Below are positions 1 to 11,188 of a stretch of 64,000 nucleotides of DNA, one piece after another. The stretch spans positions 29,414,179 through 29,478,178 of the forward strand of contig CATIUR010000005.1 in the NCBI GenBank assembly GCA_949592205.1, given 5' to 3'. This DNA is from Helichrysum umbraculigerum (Eukaryota; Streptophyta; Magnoliopsida; Asterales; Asteraceae). Positions within the stretch are counted from its first letter, which is position 1, and each line of letters opens with the position of its first letter. Below the pieces are notes generated by a model. The model searched no databases. It saw only the letters and a list, made by a program, of their open reading frames with translations, and was not told where the DNA came from. Made by a program: the position numbers and the translations under genes.

Positions 1-1172
1 AACCAAATCAAATTGTGAGTTTCAAATCCACTCACCTGATTATCTCGTCTCACTTACTCAGCTGTCTTATCTCGCTGAGCTCTTTGCTTATCTGAGAATC
101 AACAATCAGGTAGAAGTTAGAAATCAAGATCGTAACACTTGAATTAAATCAATTTAAATCATTAGGAACTTAACTCAATTAACATTACAAATATCATAAG
201 TTCCTAAATACAACAACTATCATGTATTATTATGCTAATAAGTACAATTTACATTGCAAACAACAAGTTAGAACAAGTCTTAAAAATTAAACAAAACATT
301 TGCTGAAACACACCCCAAGCCGCCGGCTTCACTAGGGAAGCCGCCGGCTTCCACCTACAAACCGCCGGCTCACATTCTCCAGCCACCGGGTGAATTAAAT
401 TGGGTGGTAACAGAACTTAATCGCGTTTTAAAGGCTATAGGAGCCGCCGGGTACGGGTTTTACCCGCCGGGTTCTCGGTTTAGGCACATTACCCGCCGGG
501 TATGGGCTTTACCCGCCGGGTACTCACCCTGCACCAGCATACTTCGCCCAGCTTCAAAACCCAGCAAACCAAATACCCATCAATCAGCCACAACCACGAT
601 TTCAGCATAAATTTGAAGCTCATATAACATCACAATTAGATACTACAACATGTTTATTGCATCTAGTTCATATCAATTCATACTAAAGTTTCAAGTGATC
701 AAATTCAAGAATTTAAACATGATCATACTTACTAATTTGATGAAGGTGATGTTGTAACTCAACAATCACAGCAACTCTTCAGCTTCACAATCGATTTCTA
801 AGTTTCTAGTTACAAGGGTTTTGAGGGTTTGAAGGTGTTAGGTTAAAACTTCTAAAAGAGGAAAGTTAAGAAAACTTTCCTAAAAAGGAAAGATATAAGG
901 CGGTCAAACTTTACACCGACCCGTAACCACTTAAAACTAGTCCCCTCTTTAATCTATTGCCTGGAACCTAAAAACCATTTGCGAGAAACTTCTTTTATTG
1001 CACCGTCAACTATAGTAAATTAAAACAAACAATAATTTACTAAGCACAATAAGTCCTGAGGCTTATTTAAATAAGTTTCGCAAATAAACAAATAATATCA
1101 AATAATTTCTAATACGATTGAATATATCAATTTAAAATTAGAAATTACCGGACTAAAAGAGAGGATGTTACA
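1..1172 (-). repeat. TE-A 3' LTR, partial (5' 1172 bp in element orientation)
   Basis: Matches 6578-7749 without a visible difference or indel. It ends on the plus strand in GATGTTACA at 1172, directly beside the polypurine tract. The hairpin cluster of this LTR lies at 317-524. The short reading frame here is repeated identically in the other LTR and is not a gene. Confidence 0.95.
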
Positions 1173-1184
1173 ACTCTCCCCACC
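1173..1184 (-). other. TE-A polypurine tract (plus-strand primer)
   Basis: A pyrimidine run on the plus strand (a G/A run in element orientation) lies between the gag-pol stop and the 3' LTR, the expected place for second-strand priming. Confidence 0.75.
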
Positions 1185-4100
1185 TTAAAAAGATTTCGTC
1201 CCCGAAATCTCATCACGATCAAACAATCCAGGATATCTGGATCTCATAATATCTTCTGTTTCCCACGTTAGGTTTTCACCTAAACTATGTTTCCATTTTA
1301 CTAACACCATGGGAATCTGTTTCTTCCTAAGTTTGGTAACTTTTCTGTCAAGTAGTTCAACTGGTTCTTCAACTAACTTCTGACTCTGATCAACTTTCAA
1401 ATCTTTCAAAGGAAGAATCTGAGACTGGTCTTCAACGTTACATTTTCTCAAATAACAAATGTTAAAGGTATCATGAATACCAGCAAGCTCTGGAGGAAGA
1501 TCCAATGTAACAGACTGATCGTTAACAATCTGACAAATTCTAAACGGTCCAATATACCGAGGAGCCAATTTTCCACGTTTCCCAAACCGAATTACCCCTT
1601 TCCAAGGCGAAACTTTCAAGTAAACAAGTTCACCTTCAACAAAAGTAACTGGTCGACGTTTAGGATCAGCATATTGTTTCTGTCTATCACGTGCAGCTTT
1701 CAACTTTTCACGAGCCACTGCAACTTTATCAGCTGTCATTTGAACAATATCTGGACCTGCAAACTGTTTCTCACCTGCCTCTAACCAACAAGTTGGAGTT
1801 CTACAACGACGTCCATAAAGCATTTCATATGGAGGCATGCCAATACTAGAATGATAAGAGTTATTATAAGCAAACTCAACCAATGGTAAATGAGAATCCC
1901 AAGAACCACCATACTCTAGAATACAAGCTCTTAACATATCCTCAAGCGTTTGAATCGTACGTTCTGACTGACCATCGGTTTGAGGATGATAAGCTGTACT
2001 AAGATTCACACGTGTACCCAATTCATGCTGCAAACTCTGCCAGAAATGAGATACAAACCTTGGATCCCTATCAGATACAATCGATAATGGAATACCATGC
2101 CGAGTAACAATCTCATTCATATACAACTGTGCAAGCTTACTCAGAGATGCAGTATCACTAGTAGCTAGAAAATGAGCACTCTTGGTCAATCGATCAACAA
2201 TGACCCAAACCATGTCATTTCCACGGACAGTTCTAGGCAGTTTGGTTACAAAATCCATAGTCAAATGTTCCCACTTCCATTCAGGAATCTCGAGCTGTTT
2301 CAACGACCCATACGGCTTCTGGTGTTCAGCTTTAACTTGAGAACAAATATGACAAGAACTAACAAACCTTGCTACATCCATCTTCATTGTAGGCCACCAA
2401 TACAAAGGTTTCAAGTCACTATATATTTTAGTACTTCCTGGATGTACTGACAATCTGGACTTATGGGCTTCATTCAGAATAACATCCCGAAGACCACCAA
2501 ACAAAGGTATCCAAACACGAGACTGAAAGGTTTTTAATCCTCTCGAATCATCCAATAACAATTCCTTTCGATTCAACATAATTTCAGATTTCAAATTATG
2601 ATCTAACAAAGCCTCTAACTGTGCAGCTTTTATCTGAGCCACCAAATCAGAAGAAACTTCTAAACGCATAAAATAAACTCGATCAGAAGTTACCTTGCGG
2701 CTTAAAGCATCAGCAACCACATTGGCTTTCCCTGGATGGTATTTAATTTCACAATCATAATCCTTGATTAATTCCAACCATCGTCTCTGCCGCATATTCA
2801 ACTCTTGCTGTGAAAATATATACTGAAGACTCTTGTGATCTGTACAAATAACACATTTGGTACCATACAAGTAATGCCTCCAGATTTTTAAAGCAAACAC
2901 AACTGCTGCAAGTTCTAAATCATGGGTAGGATAATTTCTTTCATGAGGTTTGAGCTGACGAGAAGCATAAGCAATCACACGATCTCGTTGCATCAAAACA
3001 CAACCCAAACCAGCAATCGATGCATCACAATAAACAATAAAATCATCGGACCCATCTGGCAATGCTAACACAGGAGCCTGACATAACAACTGTTTCAAAG
3101 TCTGAAAAGCTGTTTCCTGCTGTTCAGTCCACACAAACTTTACATCTTTACGGGTCAACTTTGTTAAAGAACCGGCAATTTTAGAAAAATCTTTAATAAA
3201 CTTCCGGTAATAACCCGCCAATCCAAGAAAACTCTTTATTTCTGAAGCAGACTTTGGAGCTTTCCAATTCATAACAGCTTCAATTTTCGAAGGATCAACT
3301 TTAACACCATCATTACAAATAATATGACCCAAAAACTGTACTTCCCGAATCCAAAATTCACATTTAGAAAACTTTGCATACAAATGTTCTCTCTTTAAGG
3401 TTTCCAATACCAACCTCAAATGCATTCCATGCTCTGATTCGGATTTAGAATATACCAAAATGTCATCGATAAACACAATCACAAATTTATGAAGAAAAGG
3501 TCGACAAACACGGTTCATCAAATCCATAAAAACTGCTGGAGCATTCGTCAAACCAAAAGGCATAACCAGAAATTCAAAATGACCATATCTGGTTCTAAAT
3601 GCAGTTTTAGGAATATCACAATCCCTAACACGAACTTGATGATAACCTGATTTCAAATCAATCTTTGAATAAAATGAAGATCCCTGCAACTGATCAAATA
3701 AATCATCTATCCGAGGCAGAGGATATTTATTCTTTACTGTCCTTTTATTCAATTCCCTATAGTCAATGCACATTCTAAAAGACCCATCTTTCTTTTTCAC
3801 AAACAGAACTGGTGCACCCCAGGGAGAAGAACTAGGTCTAATAAACCCTTTATCCAATAGCTCCTGTATCTGATTCATCATTTCACGTATCTCAGACGGA
3901 GCTAATCTATAAGGGGCTTTGGCTATAGGTGAAGAGCCAGGAACAAGATCAATCTGGTATTCAACTTCCCTAACCGGTGGTAAACCAGGTAATTCATCAG
4001 GGAATACTTCCGGATACTCAGAAACAACCGGTACATCAGAAAGGGACTTCTTTTCTAACTTAGCATCAATCACATAAGCTAGATACGATTCACAGCCCTT

Positions 4101-5741
4101 AGACAAAGATTTCCTAGCTTTCATCATACTAATCAAAGGTATACAAACATTATCCCGTTCTCCTCGAGCCACGACATATGACTTTTCAGAGATTGGAATT
4201 CTAATCAGCTTATTGTGGCAATCTATGCTTGCTTTATACTGACTTAACCAATCCATACCAATAATCACATCAAAACTAGCAATTGGCATCAACAGAAAGG
4301 AAATTGGAAAAGTCTGGCTATCTATCATAATACTAGCTCCAATTACCGAGGTGGTAACAAGAACCGATTTGCCACTAGCTATTTCTACCTCAACTGGGTT
4401 TGTTATCACAGTAGGCATCATTTTCAACTTATCACAGAAGTACACAGATACAAACGAACAATTTGCACCAGAATCAAACAAAACACGAGCTGGTACAGAA
4501 TTTACAAGAAAAGTACCCGTGATTACGTCATCTGTATGGACAGCTTCATCAACTGTCATTTGAAAAGCCCTACTAACTGCAGATGGCGGAGTCTTCCGCT
4601 TCTGACCAGAAGAAGCTGATGAACCAACAACTGTCCCCGAACCCTGTCTCTTAGCCTCAGAACACTGATTTGCACGATGACCTTCCTTATGGCAATTCCA
4701 GCACACATAAGTAGGAAAAACACAATCTTTGGCTTCATGCCCAATCACACCACATTTTACACATCTAGTGGTTTGCACAGTACACGGCCCAAAATGTCTA
4801 GCTCTACACTTAATACACCAATTGGGACGATCAGAAGTACCACCACGACTTTCTTGTTTCTTACCCTGCTGATTTCCTTGCCACCGTTGCTTACCTTTAC
4901 CAGAAGATTCACTCTTAGATTTCTGAGAAACCATTTCTTTACTTGGTACTTGTTGAGGTTTCAAATCACTGTCAACAGATCGAGCTAACATGAAAGCTTG
5001 AGGAAGAGAGCTCGCTAATCTCACTGAAGTTCGATAATGATTAGGTAAAGTACCCACAAACTGTTCTATCTGAGTTCTCTCATCAGGAACCCACTGCTGA
5101 ACAAACCTGAGTTTCTCTGTGAACTGATTTATCAAATCATCCATTGACATGTTATCAGTTAATTGTAAATCCATAAACTCTTTTCTAATCCGAGCTATAT
5201 CATAGTTTGAACAATACTGCTTACAAACTTCATTACGAAAATCAGACCATCGGATAGATGCTTTCTGAAAAGAAGATAATACAGAAGTGATCGAGTCCCA
5301 CCAATTCATAGCTGCTCCTTTTAAAAGTTGAGTTGCATAAGGAACTTTCAGTTCTTCCTCACATTGACAGACTTCAAATTTCTTTTCAACATCTCTCAAC
5401 CAATCTAGAGTCACAGAAGGATTCGTACTACCCGAATACATAGATGGATTACTGCTCATAAAGGTTTTAAAAGAACACACCTTTTGCTTTGGCGGTGAAA
5501 TTGTACCAAACACAGGATGAGAAGATTCAGCCTCTTTTTGTTGTTTATACATTCTAAGCGCTTGGTTTTCCTCTTCCAAATGAAGCAAATACTGATCCCT
5601 TTCTGCCTCCTCTCTAGCATAGAAAGAAGTACCAGCATGTTCATTACGGTCATCATGAGTCTCAGCAGCAACTTCAGGCCTTGAGGCATTATTAGGGTTA
5701 ACAGGTAGTTGCTCGTTATCCGCCATATCTGTAAACATCAC
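1185..5741 (-). CDS. TE-A Gag-Pol polyprotein, uninterrupted (1518 aa)
   Basis: Single-frame gag-pol of a chromodomain-carrying Ty3/gypsy element. Visible in order: retrotransposon gag domain (about residues 105-250); three cysteine knuckles (about 307-357), the first a non-canonical CX2CX3HX3C and the next two canonical CX2CX4HX4C; aspartic protease with DSGA (about 420); reverse transcriptase with CIDYRELNK (about 655), MPFGLTNAP and active-site FIDD (about 757); RNase H beginning near YCDAS (about 903); integrase with an HHCC zinc finger (about 1105-1140) and D, D, E residues near TMDF, VSDRDPRF and the ERTIQT segment (about 1160-1265); then a C-terminal chromodomain-like stretch with VKWKHS and TWE (about 1480-1500). 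No stop or frameshift interrupts it. The start is either the first ATG or one five codons later (MADNEQ). TE-E uses the MADNEQ start, which favours the latter. Family placement as Tekay-like rests on the chromodomain and overall layout. Confidence 0.95.
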   Translation of the reverse strand: MMFTDMADNEQLPVNPNNASRPEVAAETHDDRNEHAGTSFYAREEAERDQYLLHLEEENQALRMYKQQKEAESSHPVFGTISPPKQKVCSFKTFMSSNPSMYSGSTNPSVTLDWLRDVEKKFEVCQCEEELKVPYATQLLKGAAMNWWDSITSVLSSFQKASIRWSDFRNEVCKQYCSNYDIARIRKEFMDLQLTDNMSMDDLINQFTEKLRFVQQWVPDERTQIEQFVGTLPNHYRTSVRLASSLPQAFMLARSVDSDLKPQQVPSKEMVSQKSKSESSGKGKQRWQGNQQGKKQESRGGTSDRPNWCIKCRARHFGPCTVQTTRCVKCGVIGHEAKDCVFPTYVCWNCHKEGHRANQCSEAKRQGSGTVVGSSASSGQKRKTPPSAVSRAFQMTVDEAVHTDDVITGTFLVNSVPARVLFDSGANCSFVSVYFCDKLKMMPTVITNPVEVEIASGKSVLVTTSVIGASIMIDSQTFPISFLLMPIASFDVIIGMDWLSQYKASIDCHNKLIRIPISEKSYVVARGERDNVCIPLISMMKARKSLSKGCESYLAYVIDAKLEKKSLSDVPVVSEYPEVFPDELPGLPPVREVEYQIDLVPGSSPIAKAPYRLAPSEIREMMNQIQELLDKGFIRPSSSPWGAPVLFVKKKDGSFRMCIDYRELNKRTVKNKYPLPRIDDLFDQLQGSSFYSKIDLKSGYHQVRVRDCDIPKTAFRTRYGHFEFLVMPFGLTNAPAVFMDLMNRVCRPFLHKFVIVFIDDILVYSKSESEHGMHLRLVLETLKREHLYAKFSKCEFWIREVQFLGHIICNDGVKVDPSKIEAVMNWKAPKSASEIKSFLGLAGYYRKFIKDFSKIAGSLTKLTRKDVKFVWTEQQETAFQTLKQLLCQAPVLALPDGSDDFIVYCDASIAGLGCVLMQRDRVIAYASRQLKPHERNYPTHDLELAAVVFALKIWRHYLYGTKCVICTDHKSLQYIFSQQELNMRQRRWLELIKDYDCEIKYHPGKANVVADALSRKVTSDRVYFMRLEVSSDLVAQIKAAQLEALLDHNLKSEIMLNRKELLLDDSRGLKTFQSRVWIPLFGGLRDVILNEAHKSRLSVHPGSTKIYSDLKPLYWWPTMKMDVARFVSSCHICSQVKAEHQKPYGSLKQLEIPEWKWEHLTMDFVTKLPRTVRGNDMVWVIVDRLTKSAHFLATSDTASLSKLAQLYMNEIVTRHGIPLSIVSDRDPRFVSHFWQSLQHELGTRVNLSTAYHPQTDGQSERTIQTLEDMLRACILEYGGSWDSHLPLVEFAYNNSYHSSIGMPPYEMLYGRRCRTPTCWLEAGEKQFAGPDIVQMTADKVAVAREKLKAARDRQKQYADPKRRPVTFVEGELVYLKVSPWKGVIRFGKRGKLAPRYIGPFRICQIVNDQSVTLDLPPELAGIHDTFNICYLRKCNVEDQSQILPLKDLKVDQSQKLVEEPVELLDRKVTKLRKKQIPMVLVKWKHSLGENLTWETEDIMRSRYPGLFDRDEISGTKSF

Positions 5742-5887
5742 AACAGCTTACAAACCATTAGTCGTTAGCACCTATTCTACTAACAGCTTCATATTCAGTA
5801 CATAATCCCATTTCCAAGAATGTTTGACACAACACAATCAAAGTTTAGGATTGAACATACAATCATATTCAATTGCCCCAAACTATT

Positions 5888-5900
5888 GCTCTGATACCAA
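5888..5900 (-). other. TE-A primer-binding site (tRNA-Met type)
   Basis: In element orientation it reads TTGGTATCAGAGC, the usual plant initiator-tRNA-Met primer site, two bases from the inner edge of the 5' LTR. The 5742-5887 leader shows nothing else. Confidence 0.88.
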
Positions 5901-5902
5901 CT

Positions 5903-7749
5903 TATAACGCCCCTCATTTAATACAACAATATAATATTAAGTTTGGCGGAAGCGACTACTTGAATTACATATTCTATTAAAACCTACTAGAAATTTTCGC
6001 AACCCTTTATACAATATGTTTAACTACTAACAAACATAGTTAACATGTTTACAAACTCGGGGCATTATATACTATAAAACGTTATTTATTACAAACTGGA
6101 TCAGAGTTGCAAGTTTCAAACATTCCCAGCATCAAAACGTCCCTTCCTGGCTACCCACATAATTAAACATAACCTGCAGGAAGTAAATTGAGGGATTAGC
6201 ACGAAGCTAAGTGAATGAATAATCGACTACAATTCAATTTAGCTAGCAATCTGTTCACAATCAATAATACAAATATCGTCAAGAGGAACGGTGGTTCCTA
6301 GAGACCCTATTCCGGGTGGCCCCATCAGAACACTTAAATCAACTGTAGGCCAAAACAGTGATTAACCGCTAACTAAATGCTAATCTCCATCAACACATGT
6401 ACGCAACCCTGTGTTGACCAACATTAGCAATCAAGTCCAACTGACAATCTAGTTGACCTCTGGATTATACATTTCAATTCAATGTTCGTCAAACAACCAA
6501 TCAAATGGCATATCATTTCAAAGTTAGCATACTATCAATAGTAATCCTATAATTACTGATTGAAATCAAACTGACACAACCAAATCAAATTGTGAGTTTC
6601 AAATCCACTCACCTGATTATCTCGTCTCACTTACTCAGCTGTCTTATCTCGCTGAGCTCTTTGCTTATCTGAGAATCAACAATCAGGTAGAAGTTAGAAA
6701 TCAAGATCGTAACACTTGAATTAAATCAATTTAAATCATTAGGAACTTAACTCAATTAACATTACAAATATCATAAGTTCCTAAATACAACAACTATCAT
6801 GTATTATTATGCTAATAAGTACAATTTACATTGCAAACAACAAGTTAGAACAAGTCTTAAAAATTAAACAAAACATTTGCTGAAACACACCCCAAGCCGC
6901 CGGCTTCACTAGGGAAGCCGCCGGCTTCCACCTACAAACCGCCGGCTCACATTCTCCAGCCACCGGGTGAATTAAATTGGGTGGTAACAGAACTTAATCG
7001 CGTTTTAAAGGCTATAGGAGCCGCCGGGTACGGGTTTTACCCGCCGGGTTCTCGGTTTAGGCACATTACCCGCCGGGTATGGGCTTTACCCGCCGGGTAC
7101 TCACCCTGCACCAGCATACTTCGCCCAGCTTCAAAACCCAGCAAACCAAATACCCATCAATCAGCCACAACCACGATTTCAGCATAAATTTGAAGCTCAT
7201 ATAACATCACAATTAGATACTACAACATGTTTATTGCATCTAGTTCATATCAATTCATACTAAAGTTTCAAGTGATCAAATTCAAGAATTTAAACATGAT
7301 CATACTTACTAATTTGATGAAGGTGATGTTGTAACTCAACAATCACAGCAACTCTTCAGCTTCACAATCGATTTCTAAGTTTCTAGTTACAAGGGTTTTG
7401 AGGGTTTGAAGGTGTTAGGTTAAAACTTCTAAAAGAGGAAAGTTAAGAAAACTTTCCTAAAAAGGAAAGATATAAGGCGGTCAAACTTTACACCGACCCG
7501 TAACCACTTAAAACTAGTCCCCTCTTTAATCTATTGCCTGGAACCTAAAAACCATTTGCGAGAAACTTCTTTTATTGCACCGTCAACTATAGTAAATTAA
7601 AACAAACAATAATTTACTAAGCACAATAAGTCCTGAGGCTTATTTAAATAAGTTTCGCAAATAAACAAATAATATCAAATAATTTCTAATACGATTGAAT
7701 ATATCAATTTAAAATTAGAAATTACCGGACTAAAAGAGAGGATGTTACA
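5903..7749 (-). repeat. TE-A 5' LTR, complete (1847 bp)
   Basis: Bounded by TATAACGCCCC (plus strand, 5903) and GATGTTACA (7749). The outer end is defined by the matching LTR at 1-1172. The inner end is defined by the primer site and by the sister element TE-E, whose target duplication fixes the same TATAAC...TTACA ends. It contains a hairpin cluster at 6894-7101. Confidence 0.93.
6894..7101 (-). repeat. Hairpin cluster in TE-A LTR (arms vary, loop GCC/GGC)
   Basis: About eight 11-13-bp units. Plus-strand arms are AAGCC/GGCTT (first two) and TACCC/GGGTA (last three), with mixed or imperfect units between, nearly all around a GCC loop (GGC in element sense). The same cluster is at 317-524. 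Counterparts with other arms exist in the other Tekay-like LTRs of this window. Confidence 0.85.
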
Positions 7750-7761
7750 GGTCGGGTGTCA
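7750..7761 (-). repeat. TE-B 3' LTR remnant (12 bp), cut by TE-A
   Basis: Identical to the 12 bases that end the complete TE-B LTR at 16093-16104. It is followed by a pyrimidine run (7763-7775) that is the polypurine tract in element orientation. Confidence 0.8.
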
Positions 7762-7796
7762 CATTCTCCCCCTGTTAGGAGAATTTCGTCCCGAAA

Positions 7797-10371
7797 TTAG
7801 CTTGTTGTCGTGGTCTGAGGGGCATCTAAGAATAGATGTGGGTATTTCAGTCGCATTTGGTCTTCCCGTTCCCAAGTGAATTCAGGACCGCGCCTAGAAT
7901 TCCACCGGACTTTAACGATGGGAATACGACTCTGCTTCAAGCGTTTGACCTCACGGTCCATGATTTCTATCGGTTCCTCTACAAAGTGGAGTTTATCGTC
8001 GATATGGATTTCGTCGAGAGGAATAACAAGTGTCTCATCAGACAGACATTTCTTCAGGTTAGAAATGTGAAAAGTGTTGTGCACGCTACTGAGTTGAGGG
8101 GGTAGCTGCAGTCGATATGCCACCGGACCAATCCTTTCAAGAATTTCAAAAGGTCCGATATATCTAGGGTTTAGTTTGCCGCGTTTACCAAAACGAATGA
8201 CACCTTTCCAAGGTGACACTTTTAAAAGTACTTTGTCCCCGACCTGAAATTCGAGGGGTTTGCGTCTCACGTCAGCGTAACTCTTCTGACGGTCACGTGC
8301 GGCTTTCAGCCGGTTTTTAATGGTCACGATTTTCTCGGTCGTCTCGTGGATGATTTCAGGACCAGTGAGTTGGCTATCGCCGATTTCGGTCCAACAAATG
8401 GGTGATCGGCACTTTCTCCCATAAAGTGCCTCGAAAGGTGCAGCATCAATGCTGGTGTGGTAACTGTTATTGTAGGAAAACTCACACAAAGGTAGGTGGT
8501 TTTCCCATGTGCTTCCGAAGTCAATTACACATGCTCGAAGCATATCTTCAGGGGTTTGAATGGTCCGTTCACTTTGACCATCGGTTTGTGGGTGATAAGC
8601 GGTACTCATATCCAGACGAGTACCGAGAGCTTTCTGAAGTGTTTGCCAAAATTGAGAGGTGAAGCGGCTATCTCTATCGGAGATGATCGAGATGGGTATG
8701 CCGTGTCGTGCTACGACCTCTTTGATGTAGATGCGAGCCAAGCGCTCCATCTTGTCGGTTTCTTTGATAGCTAGGAAATGGGCAGATTTCGTGAGACGAT
8801 CAACGATCACCCAAATGGTATCGCAACCGCTCGGTGTCTTTGGTAGTTTAGTAATGAAGTCCATAGTTATGTTTTCCCATTTCCATTGAGGTATTTCGGG
8901 TTGTTGTAGCAACCCAGAGGGTTTTTGGTACTCGGCCTTAACCTTGGCGCAGGTTAAACATTTGCTAACATAGGTGGCGATGTCGGCTTTCATGTTGGGC
9001 CACCAATACCGTTGTCTGATGTCATGATACATTTTGTCAGAACCAGGATGTATGGAGTATCGAGATTTGTGAGATTCATCCATCACCAAATCTCGTAGGT
9101 TTCCAAAGTTTGGTAACCAGATTCGGTTAGAGAAGTGTCTGGTTCCGTCGGGTTTGATTTCAAATTGTTTTTCCATGCCTCGCAAGGCCTCATTTTTGAT
9201 GTTTTTCTCGTTGAGTGCTTCGAGTTGAGTGGAATGAATTTGAGAAATAAGATCGTTGTGGATGGTTAAACCAAGGGCTCGAACTCGAAGGGGTTTCACT
9301 CGTTCTTTTCGGCTTAGGGCATCGGTAACAACGTTAGCCTTACCCGGGTGGTATCGGATTTCACAGTCGTAGTCACTAAGTAACTCGACCCAACGACGTT
9401 GTCTCATGTTTAGGTCCTTCTGATCAAAGATATGTTGAAGGCTTTTGTGGTCGGTAAAGATTGTACATTTGGTACCATACAGGTAATGTCTCCATATTTT
9501 GAGCGCAAAGACAACGGCTCCTAATTCGAGATCGTGAGTGGTATAGTTTTTCTCATGGATTTTCAGTTGCCGAGAGGCATAAGCGATGACTTTATCACGT
9601 TGCATTAACACACAACCTAGTCCTTGATGTGAGGCGTCGCAGTAAACTACGAAATCATCGGTGCCTTCGGGTAAGGACAGGATTGGTGCACTGCAGAGTT
9701 TCTGTTTAAGGAGTTGGAAAGCCGACTCCTGTTTGTCGGTCCAATCGAATTTCTTATCTTTCTGAGTCAGTGAGGTTAATGGTAGGGCTATTTTGGAGAA
9801 GTTCTCAATGAATCGCCGGTAATACCCAGCAAGACCTAAGAATTATCGGACCTCGGTTGGAGTAGTTGGTGCTTTCCAGCACTTGATGGCCTCGATTTTT
9901 GCTGGATCAACACGTATCCCTTGGCTGTCAACGACATGCCCTAGGAACTGTACTGTTTGCATCCAGAACTCACACTTGGAGAACTTGGCGTATAACTCCT
10001 CGTGTCTGAGTAATTCCAAGATAGTTTTGAGGTGTTGGCCATGCTCTGTTTCGTTGCGAGAGTAGATCAAGATGTCATCAATGAACACAATGACAAACTT
10101 ATCTAGATATGGTTTGCACACCCGATTCATAAGGTCCATGAATACAGCCGGTGCGTTGGTTAAGCCAAAAGGCATCACTTGGAATTCATAATGCCCGTAG
10201 CGGGTTCGGAAGGCGGTTTTCGGGATATCAGCGTCTCGAACACGGAGTTGGTGATAACCAGACCGAAGGTCGACCTTTGAATAAAAGCTTGAACCTTGAA
10301 GTTGGTCAAATAAGTCATCGATTCTAGGAAGTGGGTATCGGTTTTTGATGGTTGATTTATTTAGTTCTCGG
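7797..10371 (-). pseudogene. TE-B pol fragment: part of RT, RNase H, integrase, chromodomain
   Basis: One continuous minus-strand frame from the middle of the RT motif (RELNK, about 10365) through SGYHQ, MPFGLTNAP, FIDD (about 10075) and the RT thumb, into RNase H (YCDAS just above 9611), an HHCC-type integrase zinc finger (HKSRYSIHPGS onward), an integrase core with DRDSRFTSQFW and YHPQTDGQSERT, and a chromodomain-like end (KVRWNSRRG, FTWERED). A single in-frame TAA at 9843-9845 replaces the serine of the conserved VRSFLGL motif (TCA to TAA). Upstream of about 10372 the RT homology stops abruptly, so gag, protease and the RT start are missing. This copy cannot make a full polyprotein. Confidence 0.88.
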
Positions 10372-11188
10372 TCTACCGGTCTCCCCTTGTTTGATCAAAG
10401 TTCCACCGGTAATGATGGGAACACTAGCGGTTTTCTAGAGACCATTCCTTTAGGAACAGTGTTTGGACAATCGGTCTATGCTTATGATGATATGGATAAT
10501 CGGTCCATGCTTATGATGATATGGATAATCGATTTTGACGGTTATGAGATCTATGTGGGAAATGTTCGCTTGCGATGGTGTAAAATCAGTCGATAAATTT
10601 CTATGATAATAGTTTGCTTGGAACTATTAAGTCCGTTGAAAACTTGAGTAATTCAAAATATGTTGGAAAAATCTGGTTGTCAATAAGACGTTGAAAATTT
10701 CTGTCTAGCCAATATAATTGAACGTTAGAAGTTGTAAATAGTTCCGGGTAGTTGTTTGGTGAAAATTCTTTGAAAACTTGAATCGGTAGAAATCTGTTGA
10801 AAAATCTCTTGAAAACTCTTGTTATTGTAAAGTGTTGAAAGTTTTAGTTGATTCTTATAGTGGTGTCTCCTTAAACGAAAGGGGGACAAAAGAATGAATT
10901 TGATCTTAGTATGAGAGCTAAGATTGTCACATTCATGATTAAGAGCAATATGTGGCTTCATAGTACGACGGTAAATCAGTACAATGTAATATGATTTGTA
11001 ACTAATAAGGCGCAAGGTTAATAGGTTGATAGTTTATAGAATTCAAAGTTTACAAAACATGCCGGGCATCGTTACCTCCGGACGAATACATAAGTCTTAT
11101 ACAAAATGTGATGGGGTTTTATACACCCATCGATAGATCATCGAGCTAACACTAGCTATGTTCACCGTTGTTCGAGTCTACTTCTAAT
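10372..11188 (-). other. TE-B internal non-coding segment abutting the deletion
   Basis: No retroviral motif is recognisable. It joins the RT fragment at a sharp breakpoint and contains a 29-bp direct tandem duplication at 10469-10526. The unrelated sequence suggests an internal replacement or an old internal deletion of gag, protease and early RT. Confidence 0.5.
10469..10526. repeat. 29-bp tandem duplication
   Basis: Two copies (10469-10497, 10498-10526) differing at one base (CGGTCTATG versus CGGTCCATG), followed by the first bases of a third. Confidence 0.85.

Larger units (their letters stand above)
1..7749 (-). mobile_element. TE-A: young, apparently intact Ty3/gypsy (Tekay-like chromovirus) retrotransposon, 3' LTR cut by window edge
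   Basis: On the minus strand the order is 5' LTR (5903-7749), tRNA-Met-type primer site (5888-5900), one long gag-pol frame (5741 down to 1185), a G-rich polypurine tract (about 1173-1184) and 3' LTR (1172 down past base 1). The two LTRs keep a constant offset of 6577 bp and look identical by eye over all 1172 bp visible, so insertion is very recent. On the minus strand the LTR starts TGTAACATCC and ends GGGCGTTATA. TE-A lies 12 bp inside the start of the 3' LTR of TE-B. Its target duplication cannot be confirmed because the other flank is outside the window. Confidence 0.93.

Noticed and set aside
404..610. 68-aa frame present at 404-610 and identically at 6981-7187
   Set aside because: It lies across the hairpin cluster inside the two TE-A LTRs, is identical only because the LTRs are, and has no protein features.
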